42,180 nucleotides of DNA from the NCBI GenBank assembly GCA_037178675.1, contig JAYMGJ010000317.1, forward strand, positions 1 to 42,180. Reading direction: 5' to 3'. The notes under the pieces were generated by a model, which saw only the letters and a program-made list of their open reading frames with translations, did no database searches and was not told where the DNA came from. Shown piece after piece: positions 23,647 through 36,474 of the stretch. Position numbers and translations under genes: made by a program. This stretch comes from Scleroderma bovista (taxonomy: Eukaryota; Basidiomycota; Agaricomycetes; Boletales; Sclerodermataceae). Position 1 is the first letter of the stretch, and every line of letters begins with the position of its first letter.

Positions 23647-24347
23647 GTCGGTATAAACGAGATTTGAAGCAAGTCAAAGTAGCAGCTTGAGGATATGTTG
23701 TCAATTCACTGCAAATCAGGTTCCTAGGAGTTCATTGGAAGTAGTTAGCATCACTGGCAGTCGCCAGAAAAGGATTGAAATACGTGATGCTCGTTCCTAT
23801 TCACAGTTGGATCCTCATCGGCACTCCAAAATCCAGGCTAGCTGTTTGATTGATTCCAAGATACTTATACTTGAGCAGGATGAGATGATGCAAGGGGACA
23901 TAGAAGCGGTTTTTGGTTTGATTTTGGTCTATTTGCCATTTAGGAGACTTCCACTCAGCACAGCCACTGCACACCATGTTAGTGGGATCGGCTATCCTGT
24001 CTATGCTACCATGTGCTACGATTCATTGTTGGAGTTGTGATACTAGGCTGTGAATGATTTGTACGCTCACTGGAAACTCAGTACTCAGTGTTCATGTTTA
24101 TGTAAATGATGGTTATTCTCTGACTACGCGGCAGAGGATTCTCTGCACACTTTCATTGAGCCATGCAATGCGCGTTCGCTGCCAAAGTTTCCGAGACCCA
24201 TTGGTCTGGGGAAATATGAATCTTGTTCATTAAGTATCTTGGGCTCATCAATTGTGTCCGGACACATGGGATGAATAACTAGTAAGAGTACAAAACAGGC
24301 ATAATATGGAGGGATTCAAAAGGAAAAAAAAAAAAAAAAAAGTAGTA
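23647..24347. other. Intergenic region between transcription factor and PARP-E2
   Basis: About 700 bp that must hold the transcription factor 3' UTR and the PARP-E2 promoter. The plus-strand open frame 23687-24040 shows no recognisable motif. A run of 18-19 adenines at about 24321-24339 lies just past the transcription factor stop. Confidence 0.45.
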
Positions 24348-27300
24348 TCACATCGCCACCTGTGTTTCAGGTGCCGGGAATCCTGTAAAATGGTGAACAT
24401 TTTGCATCCCAGTAAGCGTTCCATCATTAATCATCATAGGTGCGTCAGACCAGGTGAACCTTTGGGACGAAGTAAGAATCACCAAAAGAGTAGCGCAGAA
24501 TGCTTACCCTGGCATCATCATGTTTCCCCACCATGCATCATTCAACACGCACATCGTAGCCAACGTCCCCACATCAGACAACATATCGTCTATCGCAGTG
24601 TCTGCGACGATGGGCTCCACGGTTCCGGCGACAAGGGGAAATGATGGCTGGCTATGAACAAATTCTGGTGTGGGAGTGTTCGTGCTAGGCATGGGAGGTG
24701 TCGTCGCAGGCGGTGATGTCCTGGAAATGCTGGGAAGAGGACCAGGGTTCATTTGCATGGTATCATTGTCGTATCGAGATTGAGAGGAGCTCTTGGAGGA
24801 TGACCCTGAGTAATGCATACGTGAGGAGGGTGTTTGTTGTGGTCCAAGATAATCACGTGACTGGTCTGACTGATGCGCGAGCTGACTGGTCGGAGGTTGT
24901 GGTTGGATGTGTCCGCCAACTCCTGCTCCGCCTTTGCGATGTTTCGTAAGTAGACTGGCCAGGAAACGTGCATAGAGGTGTGGGGTATGGCGCTCGTCGA
25001 TGGCGAGATCTTGTAAGGTCGTGATGAGACGACCTATCAAATCAAAGATGTCATCTTCCATTTCGCGTGTGAGTAACTGAGCAAATTCTGGTCGAAGAAG
25101 CTGCAATGAAATTAAATCATTAAAGTCGCCATTAGTCACAACATGCGCACCTTGAGTAAGAATGCAGATGCGAAAGAGGCGAAGATAAAATGGCCTGTGG
25201 AAAAGGGTGTGAGGAACTATTACTTTGCATCCGATTTGAAAATAAAAATACCATCTGGAGATGAACGCATGAAACCGCTGGGTGCAAGAACTTCCACCAT
25301 ATGCTTGATGACCATTGTGGCAGATTCAAAACACTGATCAGACACTGGTCAAAATCAGTGCCATATTGAAGGTGCTTAAATACCATTTTAAGGAACACTT
25401 GGTCGCTCGCCTCCATTCCGCGCTGGAATGCATGTTGAAACCCAAACGAGAACATGACCAGCCTTGAATAATTGACGAGGCTGCGTGCAAACTACTAGAA
25501 AGGAGCACTAACCCATGGAGGAAATTACTTACAAAGGCAGAAGTGTACATCGGAAGGCAGATCCGGGGTCTGGTTAAATCAGCATAGAGCCTGGTTGGGT
25601 GCGACGAACCGTCTCACCGGTATGATCAGACTCCTCACGGAACCTTCTCGTCCACTCCTCAACGTATGAGGTGAGGTGGTCGTCGTGCTTATATGTTACA
25701 GCAAGGAAGTCAATAGACTATGGGGTCCTTAATGGAAGCAAATAGCTCATGTATGACAATACGCACCTTATTCAAGCCCGTGGGAGCATCAGGATCTGAA
25801 AAGATGTCATTATGAAACTGGGCAACGATGCGCAATAGCGCTGTGTATGCACAGAGGTGGAGATCGTACTGCACAACGACAGCGTAAGGTGGTGGGAAAT
25901 TGTGCATGATTGTCATTCACCTTGTCTCTGTACTGTGATTTTTTGTACCAATCAGCCGAGCTTCGTATGATATGATCTTCCTTGATCGTTGATTGTTTAC
26001 CGAATTGTGTGGCGGTCGAGCGGTCGAGATTGAAGCATATCATCCATACTCGCGCACGATTCAGAACTTCGCGTTCTTGTCTCTCCGTCAGAGACTGGGT
26101 GCTAGGCACCTGGTGCAGGTTCAAATCTGTCGCGATCCTGAAAAGAAGGCATGGGTCAGAGGCAAAGACCCATATACTCTACCGTAAACCAAACTGACCT
26201 AATAGCCAAACCAGTATACAACCAGCTTCGGTCTTCTTCCCACCTCCGCGCAGGCACACCATATAAACTCAGTAGAATGTAGGCCTGGCAAAGTTCTATT
26301 GACTTCCACCCATCTGTAAGTGCATTGGCAGCCGAGTGTTTCGCGAAGTGCATTGCGACCGGATATATTTCTGACTTCACATTGTAATATCGTGAAGAAA
26401 CTGCACAAACTGTCCCCAAAATTTAGTTTGTCGTGGAAATGAGAGATATAGGGCACTCACTGACTGTGAAGAGGAAGGGACATCTCTGGAAAATCGTGCT
26501 CGAAGTATGAAGCTTTTTGTCCAAAAGACTGACAAACGGCTGAGACATAGGGGTGAGACTCATCTTCAATCGAGAAACTACGCGACATTACGTACGTTGA
26601 TATTATTCCAAAAGCTACGTCACACAAATCAGGTCTAGTGTAGATTCATCGTGAGGTAGATCACTCACATTTCAAACAACTTCTCCACGTCGGCAGCAGT
26701 AACTAGCCCATGCAGGACGATATCAGGTGGGTTATGTTTCTCGATTAAACTCTTCCGAATGCTAAGGTTATTTGCAGGGCCTAGCAAAATATCGGGTCAG
26801 GCGAGGCCATGAAAAGCAACACGTTGGAATAAACCATACCTGGCATGAAGTATTCCTTGTTTGCCACACCCTGCACGATAAAGAGTGTTTAGCTTAGCAA
26901 GACTATTGGTAATAGCTTCTAGTACATACCACGTTCTCGTCGCCATCGGCAGATTTTGTGCGAGTGTTGCCCGATCCAGAACCTTGGCGATTCTTGCCTT
27001 TGCCCTTATCCGCGTCTTTGTCCAATGACAAGTTCGCGAGAAGGCCGATCGGGACTGCAGCATCAGGAAGTGAGCTTCTCATATTCTCCGTGTCTTCTCC
27101 TTCTGTCGTAACCTCAGCATCTTCGCCGTCGTCGGAGTCGTTCATCACTGTATCACCACCTCCATCATTGCTCCCGTGTGGATCTCGAAGCTCATGTAAC
27201 ATCTTCATCCTGGACGGACACGGTTGGCTGGGGGGTCGGGTGCTCGACTGAAGACGGTCCATCCAATCAGCAATCTTGATGTTATCCTTGTCCGAAGGCG

Positions 27301-30300
27301 AGGTAGCCATCTGGAAGGCGGATATCGAAAGAGGTGTCGCAACGTATGGATTATGTAACTAAATGAGGTTATCAATGCGAGAGAACGAGGTGGGAGAGAG
27401 ATCAAAAACTTACTTGCTTCAAGAGCGACTCGATAATTTGATCTTTGTGACGAATCTGGGCGAGTAAATATTCGCGCTTGCTAACATGGGGGCGTTCAGG
27501 TGAGCATTGGGACATAGCCGAAGACAGAGTTGTAGATGAAAATGAAGACTCCGAAGAATCAGAGTGTAAGGAAGCCGTCGACAGAGATGGAGACAAAGGC
27601 ATAGCTCTGTAGTACCAAACCGCAGGAAGCAGAAGCGATCAACAAGTGATTGCGTTGTTCTCCAAACGATGAATGACAAGCAGCCTTAAGTAGCTCTGCG
27701 GTATTGCAGAAAGTGCGATGAAAAAGGAACGAAGACCTCGGGCGCAGCTGCGCGCAGTGCAGTTGTTTGCACTAAATGTTGACAGGTAGCGTATTGAGGA
27801 AGATACACCAGGTGCGAAAAATGCAGGCACGAAAGATTACTTGCCACTGGTGTCATCCCGGCTACACGTCCATCAAATACAATCCAGCGAGTTTCACCAA
27901 ACATTGTAATCAGAGGCACACGAGCACAATGCTGTTGGTGACCGCATCATTTCTCTACCCCAGCTAGAACCCTGGAGAATTTGACCCTCCGTGTTCCCAA
28001 AAGGGGTAAGCGATCACGAGTTTACGCCAAGAGAATTGAGTCCGAAAAAACGAAAGACTCACTTGGGTGCTATTCTCGGCTTCCGCCCTTCGACGATGCA
28101 TGCATGTCCGGTATTCGTGCAACGTTTGCACGATGTGGCTCCTTCAGGAAATTCACATTTCATCTAGCCAAATCAACCGGATATCGACCAGTCCGTTCAC
28201 CGCAGTCGGCAGCACATATTGCATCGTGGGGCGAAATGCGGGACGAAACCAATGAAGACCACAGAAGACGACCCCATTCAAGGCACATCCGGATGAAGGG
28301 AATCGATCCGGTGTCGAGAGACATAACCCGGCGTTGACGGATATGTGACGGGTGACGAGATCGAGCAAGGGAAGTAATGCCCGCAGCAAGTCGTACAGGC
28401 AAACAAGGAATGGAGAGGAGAGACGCATTGAACACGTGTCGGGTAGGATTTCAATTGTCGCCAAAGAGGGTAAGTCACGTCCAAGGCATTGCGAGTTAGT
28501 ACCAATCACAGTTTGACGTTTCGGTGGCCAAGCGTGACACAACGCCCCGTTGGTTGGAGCCATAGGGGCCACCACGCATCGAGGCACGCGCAGTAGGTAA
28601 AGTTCGGTAACATGGCACACCGGAAAGACGATGACAGGCATGTTTCCGGGAAGGACGCAAGCACAAGATGAAAACACGAATCATGGTAAGCGAGGGACTG
28701 AGATAGCAGGAACGACGGTCCGAACCTTCAGGCGTTTGCAGTGTGTGCATGCTCCAGCCCTGCATAGGATCGCATCAAGTATGGCATACGGACCGTGAAA
28801 AGGGAAAAAAAAGTTGGCGGTGGGGTCGAGTTCCCGAACCGAGGCGTCATCGAATGAGGGGAGGTACGGCCAAGTCGCATTACCCGGAATGTGGTACACA
28901 ATAGCCGCGATGGCGAGATCAAGGCAATTCGTCGATGCACATGGACGGAGGTAAGAGAGCACCGTCGACGGAAGTGACAGTGACGTGCCGGATCAGAAAA
29001 TGACGGCATGGTGCACCGAGTTGACAACATGGTCATCCGTTGCCGTATTGTACACCGGGAAACCGAGCAGTGTGAAGCGCAGCACAGAGGGAGATACAAG
29101 CATCGTGTCATTGTAGATGATCGCAGAGTCGGGGCAAATCAAACATCGACGTGAGGCAGTGCACGTGAACGGAAACCGGCCCGGCAACATTAAATTGCCG
29201 GTCCCGGTGCAATGCAGGCCACCAGTTGGATTGGAGACACCAGGGCAGGATAGGGCGAATGTGGGCGGACGTCAACACCACAAACACGCGAAAAATGGAA
29301 TGAGAGTCAAATGTTCGATGCGATGGGGACGCAAGCCCGTAATCAATCGTTCACCCAATTTTGTGCGCGTACAAGAGCAGACGGCACAAACCCAGGAGGC
29401 GTGAATAAATACAAACATCACCCACCCAAAAAGGATGACAAGGTGATGGATGGCGGTCAAGAGAACGCCAAGTAGTACATGCAGAAGTAGGAGTTGCAAG
29501 TCGATTATTTGAGGGCAGTGTGAAGTTGATCCCAGAATGCAGTTACCGTTGAAGAAATAGGAGAGAAGAGTAAGAGAGAAAGTTCTGAGTGTGTAATCAA
29601 ACTAACAAAAAAAATGACACTCACTTTCGTCCCCCAGATAACCCTACCCCACCATGTTGTCCTCCGCCATCATCTCCAGCGGGCTCCCAACCACCTTCGT
29701 CATCTTCGCTGTCGTCGTCACTGTCTCCTCCTCCCCCGTCACCAGCAGGGCCAGATTTACCCACACCAACAGCTGGGCCTGCCAAAGATGCCCGTAAACG
29801 CTTGGGTGCACGTCCACGCTTCCCCGTCGTTGTCGCTGTACCACTTGTTCCTGCCTTACCCGGTGCAGAAGAAGGGAGGACTGGCGCCACGTATTGTGCC
29901 TGTCTCTGTGCATTCCGAGGTACGGTCGCGTGTGCCGTGGGAGCCGTGCGCCCTTTATGTGGATGAGATGCTCCCGAAATCTGTCCTTGCGGATGTATTG
30001 ATGGATGCGGGTGCCGGGGTTGGTGTGGTGGTGCTTGTGTTTGTCCAGGTCCCCGAGTAGGCGCTTGTGCAAGTGGTACATACTGCGTAGGACGGTGGGA
30101 ATGTCCATGACCAAGACGGTTTTCGCCCATGGCTTGATGAGCAGGCTCTCCCATCACTGTTCCGGACCGTGCATGCACCATCCCGAGTGCAGGCGATCCA
30201 GTCACCGTGGATACAGATGCCGAATTCCCGTGTCCACGCCCAGGGACTATCGCTGCAGTGCCCATCTCTACCCCAGCTCTCCCTTGGGGAGCTTCCAAGC

Positions 30301-32748
30301 CCACATTTGATGAAATAGAACCTGAAATCGAAGCAGATCCAGAAGCAGATCCAGACTTCTCTCCGACAGGGGGATATTCGACCATCGAAGAGCCGGTTGT
30401 AGGAAAAGGGTCCACTGAAGAACCTGTCGTCGTCGTGTAGCTCGCGTACGAGGCTGGAGAGTGCGAGCTGTGGGAGTGCTGAGTAGGCGGGTGTGGATGT
30501 TGGTGAGCATGGGATTGTGCTAGTGAAAAGACGGCGGGGACCCCTATTGATGGAGGGTGTAGGTCAGCGTCAAGTACGTCCACAGAGGCATGTAGAACAG
30601 TATGAGAGAAGGCGGTATTATAAAGACTATGATGTGGATAGATAGATACCCCACTCTCATCAGACGAAGCAAGAGTGGAGGAAGATCGAGATGTTGAGCA
30701 AGAGACAGACCCAGAAAGGGTGGTCGAAGGCGTTAGCACACGGAAGTATTCCAACTCTTCCTGTGGAGAACGCAGTGATCTACGAATCGCATCGGACTCT
30801 GTGCTCAAGTCAAAGCAAGGTTGGCGAGCGCACATGAAGAACTCTGTGCACCCTGTACAACCAAGAGGGAATAATGACAGAAAGAGTCCAAGTGAAGGGA
30901 GTAGATAAGGTCATAAACGTCAACCGAACAAAACGAAGCAAGCATGGTCCCTTATCCACCCAATTCATCCTATGACACCGACATCAAGCCAAGTAGGGCG
31001 AAAAGCGCCGGTCACGTGGGAGCGCCGGTCTGACAGCAAGTATGGAAGGAGTACGTTCTAGGAACGTTCCCTTTAGGACTGAACACCGAGGTGTGCATAG
31101 AGATCCGCCCTACTTAAGAACGATGGGCGTTTTTGATGCGGAAATAACACGACTAGCAACTCAAACAGACGAAACTGCAGTACAGAAAAAAAAGATACTC
31201 ACCACCGTCACTCCCTGCAGGTGTATGCGTATTTGTGGGAGGTGTATATGATAGGAAAGGTGCGTTAGGCGAAAGCGATTGAGCCTGCTGCGATGTCGTA
31301 TCTGCATGTTTCGCTGTCGCAATGCCACAATCGGAATTTGCCTGACCCTAAGATGGATGGCGCGTCAGTCTATACACCAATAGCGCAAGCCAGCAACACA
31401 AGGCGGAAGGAATGGCCCCTTATCCGTCAAGAACGCCACAGGGGTAGTAAGTTAACGAAATTTACTTACTGATGCTTGTCCTCTAAGCGGCAATCCATAA
31501 AATGCATCTTCTCCAGACCCTAAAAAAAAGGACATATCTGTTGCGCCTTGCTGGGAAGATGAACTATAACACTCTGTCACAGGGTCGTGGTAGTTTTCTT
31601 GTGTGCTGTACACGATTGATGGACCAGGCTGCTGTTGTGACTGGTCTGCGTGTGAGTACTGAGTTTGGTGCGGTTGATCGTTATGCTGTACATGTGACGA
31701 CGTGTGTGTGGGCGGTTGCGATGAGCGATCTTGCGATTGTGATTGCAAATTTTCCTCGGGGGAAGAACGAGGCTCAGAAGACGTTTGCAATGTTTCTTGC
31801 GCGAGCAATTCCTGGGTTCGCTGGTGCACGATCGATTTCTTGCTCGCTCTTTCAGGTTCAGACTGCGGTTGTTGTTGAGAATGTTGAAGTTGACTTGCAC
31901 GCTGCGAATCCGATGCAAATCAGTACTAGCCCGTGACCGAATAAATGGGAATGCAATTACCTGTCCTGGCTGTGGAACAGGTTGGCCTCCCTGTTGAGAC
32001 TGGTCATAATACCAATTCCCCCCTATTTGTGCCTGCTGCTGCTCCCGTCCCTGAACATGCCCGAATTGAAATTCCCCAGTATTGTATCCTGCTGGCTGGT
32101 ATCCACCAGCCGTGTGGACCTCCGGACCCTGGGATGAAGGATTCTGGAAGGAGAATTGGAACGCTGGATCCCATACGATAGGCTGCTGATACTCTGATAC
32201 AGCAGCTGCATGTGCATAGAATGACGGTGAGGGGGGCGACTGGATAGCGTCAGAACCAGTGGCAGGGAAGGTAGAAAGTGGAGTGGAGGATGTAACTTGC
32301 GGGGAGCTTTGGTGTAACCACTGCGGCCGAGGATCGAGCTCAAGAGTCGAAGAAGGAATGAGATTGTGCAGGTTACCCGAGGGGGTTTTCGAGGGTGCTA
32401 TTGTTGATTGCGCTGGCGGCGATGATGTTACAGGGACAGAATGCGAATGCAGATGAAAGTGGAACTGCCGTTGCTGAGGATGATGGGCATGCTGTGAATT
32501 AGGATGAACAGAGAAGAGTGCGCTTGGGGGAGCAGTGGAAAGGAATGCACTATCAGATTGGGAGGGTCCCCGCAGACTGGTTAGTCGAAAGTCCTGAGAG
32601 AGGAAATCACATCAGATTGATGTAAAAGAGCATGACAGGGAGTGAAAAAAATGACGGAAAAAACCACAATATCACAGCACCATGATATCCGGCAAAAACG
32701 CACGACGAGACGATGGGAAGTGAAGCAGAAACAACATACCTCCGGCAT
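24348..32748 (-). CDS. Zn2Cys6 fungal-specific transcription factor with long 5' introns
   Basis: A very large regulator, roughly 1,600 residues from about 20 exons. A Q/S/H/P-rich N-terminal region spans exons 32593-31961, 31901-31470, 31341-31203 and 30852-29625. The zinc cluster is split over exons 28759-28726 and 28163-28063: CTHCKRLKMKC then C-x8-C-x2-C-x6-C, an exact CX2CX6CX8CX2CX6C. A coiled-coil-like linker follows (KREYLLAQIRHKDQIIESLL, exon 27480-27414). The fungal_trans regulatory domain spans about 26800-24750 (WEEDRSWLYTGLAIR, LNRARVWMICFNLDRSTATQFGK). The C-terminus ends FPAPETQVAM at 24348. Introns in the 5' half reach 865 bp; those in the 3' half are about 50 bp. The start (9-nt exon MPE) is tentative; an upstream in-frame extension or an alternative ATG at 32784 is possible. 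Target genes are unknown. Confidence 0.85.
27481..28062 (-). other. 582 bp intron after the zinc cluster
   Basis: Boundaries CACCCAA|GTGAGTC and CATGTTAG|CAAGCGCG join APN to KREYLL in phase. No separate gene is recognised inside. Confidence 0.8.
28164..28725 (-). other. 562 bp intron inside the zinc cluster
   Basis: Splits the Zn2Cys6 motif between CTHCKRLK and MKCEFPEG. Boundaries are CTGAAG|GTTCGG and TGGCTAG|ATGAAATG, phase 0. A 174-codon minus-strand frame runs through it but has no known motif. Confidence 0.8.
28760..29624 (-). other. 865 bp intron of the transcription factor
   Basis: Bounded by CGAAA|GTGAGTG and TATGCAG|GGCTGGAG, it joins two exons in phase (AA|G). It is over ten times the usual intron length in this window. 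Open frames cross it on both strands without recognisable domains. Confidence 0.75.
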
Positions 32749-35543
32749 TGTGGGGGAACGGGGAACGGGAAAATCTCCCACCGGGTCGCCGGCGATTGGA
32801 CATGGCAAGTGAGTTTTGGTGTCAGTGATCCGTGTGGGGCACCCTGCCTCAGATTTTTATTGGCGAGTGACAGGGCTAGCAAGAGCACACAGGTGGGGGG
32901 TGTATTTTTGAAGAGTCTGGTTGCGCGGGATGGAGGATGAATGATCGAGTCTGTTCCAGAGAAGGAAAATCCAATCGAAGGCCGAGTCAAGGCAAACCGA
33001 TGTCGACGCCGTTCCGGGCAAATGAAGATCTTTTGTTGGCTCGTGGCAAGGCACGACGGACTCAACGTTCTATACGCCCTTTTTCCCTGGCAGGGCTGAC
33101 CGTCACTTGAGACCGCAAACTCAACTCGCTGCTGGTGAAAGGATGTGGAAACCCTAGAAAAGCCATGTGTCTGAAGCACGCCTTACACTCACCTCAGGTT
33201 AGTTTTGGCTCTTGTTTTGCTTTTTTGGAGATTTTTGCCACCCAATCGCGATATATGAGATGATTGATGAGAGTAGCCAGACACACTTCGATGGTGAATG
33301 ATTCTTCTCTGTCAGATGAGTGTATATGTGTGTCGCATTCGAAACTTATCTCTCCTTTATGGTCAATATAAAAATGCAAGTAAGTTGTTAATTGGACTGC
33401 CGTCACGATCATTGTCACAGCCACAACGTTTCCCTTGTTTGCTTCCGCGGCATTCGGCAACACTCTTATCGCCAATTACCGAACTCACCTCCTCCTCACA
33501 GGCAAATCCTATCCTCACTGCCTCGCAGTCATACACCATTTGTATCGCACTCTGCACTGCTCAGGCGCTCGTCTTTTGTCAGCATCCATCCGCCCAGTGC
33601 TATCGTTCCGGCTTCGTGTCACCCTGTCGCTAATATGATTTTTCCTCTTGTCTTGCCCCTTCAGCAGCTGTACACCGCCCGGTATCCGACCCCAATTTTT
33701 TTTTTACCAACCCACACGTATCCGTGTGGTGCTTGAAATGCCTTGACAAACAATGCTATTCGCTTCTGGATGCCGTCTTGTTTCGCCCCCGTCTCTTCAA
33801 GCCCCGAGTCCTGTGCCAAACACTCCCCGTTCCTAAATTTTGGCACGAACGTTAATTCGATGCTGTAACGTGCTTTCGACCCACATGCACCGAATCTTCA
33901 CGGCGACCAAACACAAAAGACCACAACTAAGCTTATTCGGGGAGTGAGCTCAATTTTTCTCCTTTCTCTTTTTCTCCTGCAACTCATGCAACAGGTTTGA
34001 GGTTTTGCCATGTGGTTCCATTTCATCCATTTTCAGTGGTCATACAGACCGCTACGTTTTTTAGCAAGCAGCTGCATCCGGACCAGGCCGCAAAACCACA
34101 TCGCACTTCCGTAAACCTCGCTTAGCAACGCTAACATTTTCAAATACCATTCCTTGTTCCTTTACTCAATTTGGCGAAGCAATAGAATAGCCTACGGTGG
34201 CATTCACGGAAAAATTCGTTGTCCTTATTCCTGCAAGTGGCTCCAAAGCTCCATTACATGCGGCGCGGTATCCTTGGGAGTGTTTTTGACCAAAGCCGTT
34301 TCTACACCGCTGTCTCCTTTCCTAACAGGTGGGCTTATATATGCACGATTCAGGTGCTGTGAGATCTCAGTATTTTTATATCGCTAGTCCCACCTGAAGT
34401 TCCCTCAAGCAGTGTGCAAATGCAATGTCAAAAGTGGTGCCTTTTCATCCTATACTTGACTGCTCGTTATTCAGACAGATTAGCTACTGCATCTTTAGAA
34501 GGCTGCACTCAATATGCCCACTTCGACGAAAAGTTTTTTTCGATGATCCACTGCCTTTGATTGGGTCAAAAATGCAGACAACAGGCCAGGCTATGGTATT
34601 CCTAAACAGCACCCAATTGCGACGTTGTGATGGACTTGCAGGAGGTAAGATATTCCAGCCATAGCTGTTGAAGCCATTATTACAGTAATCTGATGTGTCA
34701 GCGATATGACACACTCAGTCCGAGGAGTCGCCCGTGAGGTGTGTAGCATCATTTTTTATGGTCTCCTCATTTCTACATCCACTGCAAGCTTATTCATACT
34801 TCTGATAAGTGTGTTACAGCAGGGACTCGTCGCCACCTGCTACGGCATATTGATGTGGTCGTCCCAGATGAAAGTGCCTAGAAGGCCCCCTCTCTGCCGA
34901 GGTGGGCATTTAATCTCCCCTAGGCAGACGCAATGAGATGGAAGATACAGTCATTCCGATTGGCACAGAAGCTCCTACAAATTTAAACTAACAACAGCTA
35001 GGCTGGCTCTAAAGGCTCTGGCCTCTGGCCCACAGATGTGGGTATCCAAGGACCCCTCATTTGTGGGACCTGTCGTCGTGGTCCCCACCGAAACGATTAT
35101 ATGAAAGTGGCATCCAGCACTTTCATTATCAGGTCGAAGATAGTCAAGGGCAATGTATGCCCCCCTTGCCCAATGCTACGGGGTCTAGCATTCCACAAGT
35201 CATGGCACGGTCAAGGACCTCACTACCACCCGCGAGGTCCAGATTGGCAGGGGACGAGCATCCCGCCAAATGGATGATGGTACCGGTTAGCTAACAGTAT
35301 CGAGCTTTTCACTGGTGTTTATTTGCCAGTAGTCACCCCATAGGTTTCAGTTTACGCGCTTTAAAAGAGTTTATCACTGTGTGTGACCCGTCCCCCCGTC
35401 CCCCAAGCTTTCTCTGGCTCATCCAGTAGTGTTCATTCGAGGTGAGGTACAAACTATGAGCCAACCATCGTTTATTACAAAAAGAATACTCGGAATAGAA
35501 ATGACGTTTCCACGAGTACTACAGATGTGGACAAGTAAAAAAT
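32749..35543. other. Long gene-poor region upstream of the transcription factor
   Basis: 2.8 kb with no confirmed gene. The part nearest the transcription factor should be its promoter and 5' UTR. From about 33390 to 33850 the plus strand is strongly pyrimidine-rich. A plus-strand frame at about 35020-35294 has coding-like composition (RLYESGIQHFHYQVEDSQGQ) but no linked exons or recognisable domain, so it is not called as a gene. Confidence 0.4.
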
Positions 35544-36420
35544 TCATAATGCGAAGAAGGACGAACCGAGAATTACACCCTGTTCCACGAAGGTTCAGAG
35601 TTGACGTTTTTAGATAGTTAGGAGCGTTAGCTTACCTTCACCATCGCAGGGTCATTGGTACAACCCTCCAGGAATTCATTCAAGCTAAGTTTGTTATCGT
35701 TGTTTCTATCCATCTTGGCAAACATCCTGTTAACGTGCTAATGACCAAAATATCAGAACGCCGTTCCAGAGTGAAATAGGAGAACGGCACCATTTCAGGG
35801 CTCTCTTGCATCCGTAGATTTGGGATCCGGATCGTTAACTTGTCTCTGGCCTTGAAGATGTGCAACATCTCGGCGTAAGTGATGAACCCATCCTTGTTGG
35901 TATCATACATATTAAATATCCCTAAAGAAAAGATAGTTCATGAAAAATTCGATCGATTAAGCTGAGAAACGAGAACTCAACACATTGAGTTTACATACAT
36001 TTGAATTTGTCTTTGAATGATCCCCTTGCTAAGGAACTCAGTGTGCATATGTAGTCGTCGAAATCAATGACTCCATCCATGTTTCTGTCGAACGCTGGGA
36101 AGAGGTAGCACTCCGCAAACTCGTCTGGGTCTCCGGAAGGAAACGAATTGCGGTAGACACGAAGAAATTCTGCTTTGTCCACTGTACCGCGGGGATGGCT
36201 TTTGATGAATACTTGGTACCTAGGCATCGAAATGTCAAAGAAGTTCATGTACGGTTGAAATGGCTCAACACACTGCCGTTGTACTTCAGCTTCGTTAACT
36301 GCGGGTGATGAGCAAGGAAATCAAATTTAATTACAAGGAAGCTGATGACATACAGTGAGTTAGCCTGACGAGTTGCGCAATTCTTCCCGGAGGTAACTGA
36401 GGCTTCCTAAAGAGAAACAT
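35544..36420 (-). CDS. Neuronal-calcium-sensor (NCS-1/Frq1)-type EF-hand protein
   Basis: A small calcium sensor of the recoverin/frequenin class, which in fungi activates phosphatidylinositol 4-kinase. About six exons join in phase by eye. The N-terminus MFLFRKPQLPPGRIAQLVR is followed by LTHFNEAEVQRQYQVFIKSH, then LRVYRNSFPSGDPDEFAECY. EF-hands with calcium ligands are DRNMDGVIDFDD, DTNKDGFITYAE and DRNNDNKLSLNE; the first hand is degenerate, as in the family. The fourth loop has Asn instead of Gly at position 6. The stop at 35544 comes from a short last exon (GVILGSSFFAL). There is no Gly at position 2, so the usual N-myristoylation is missing unless an upstream exon exists. An in-frame ATG at 36441 is an alternative, but it is only about 27 bp from the TATA box. 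Confidence 0.8.
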
Positions 36421-36467
36421 GGCGTAGGAGGACTGTTGCATATTGACAGTGTTTGTATCTTGAGCTC

Positions 36468-36474
36468 ATATATA
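36468..36474 (-). promoter_or_regulatory. TATA-like element of the calcium sensor gene
   Basis: TATATAT on the minus strand, about 48 bp upstream of the ATG at 36420. This spacing resembles that of the lectin 1 gene and supports 36420 over 36441 as start. Confidence 0.4.

Noticed and set aside
28153..28677. 174-codon minus-strand frame inside the zinc-cluster intron
   Set aside because: It lies within an intron fixed by the two halves of the CX2CX6CX8CX2CX6C motif, and it shows no domain.
29614..30060. Proline/serine-rich plus-strand frames
   Set aside because: Antisense to the low-complexity exon of the transcription factor, whose minus-strand frame joins the zinc cluster in phase.
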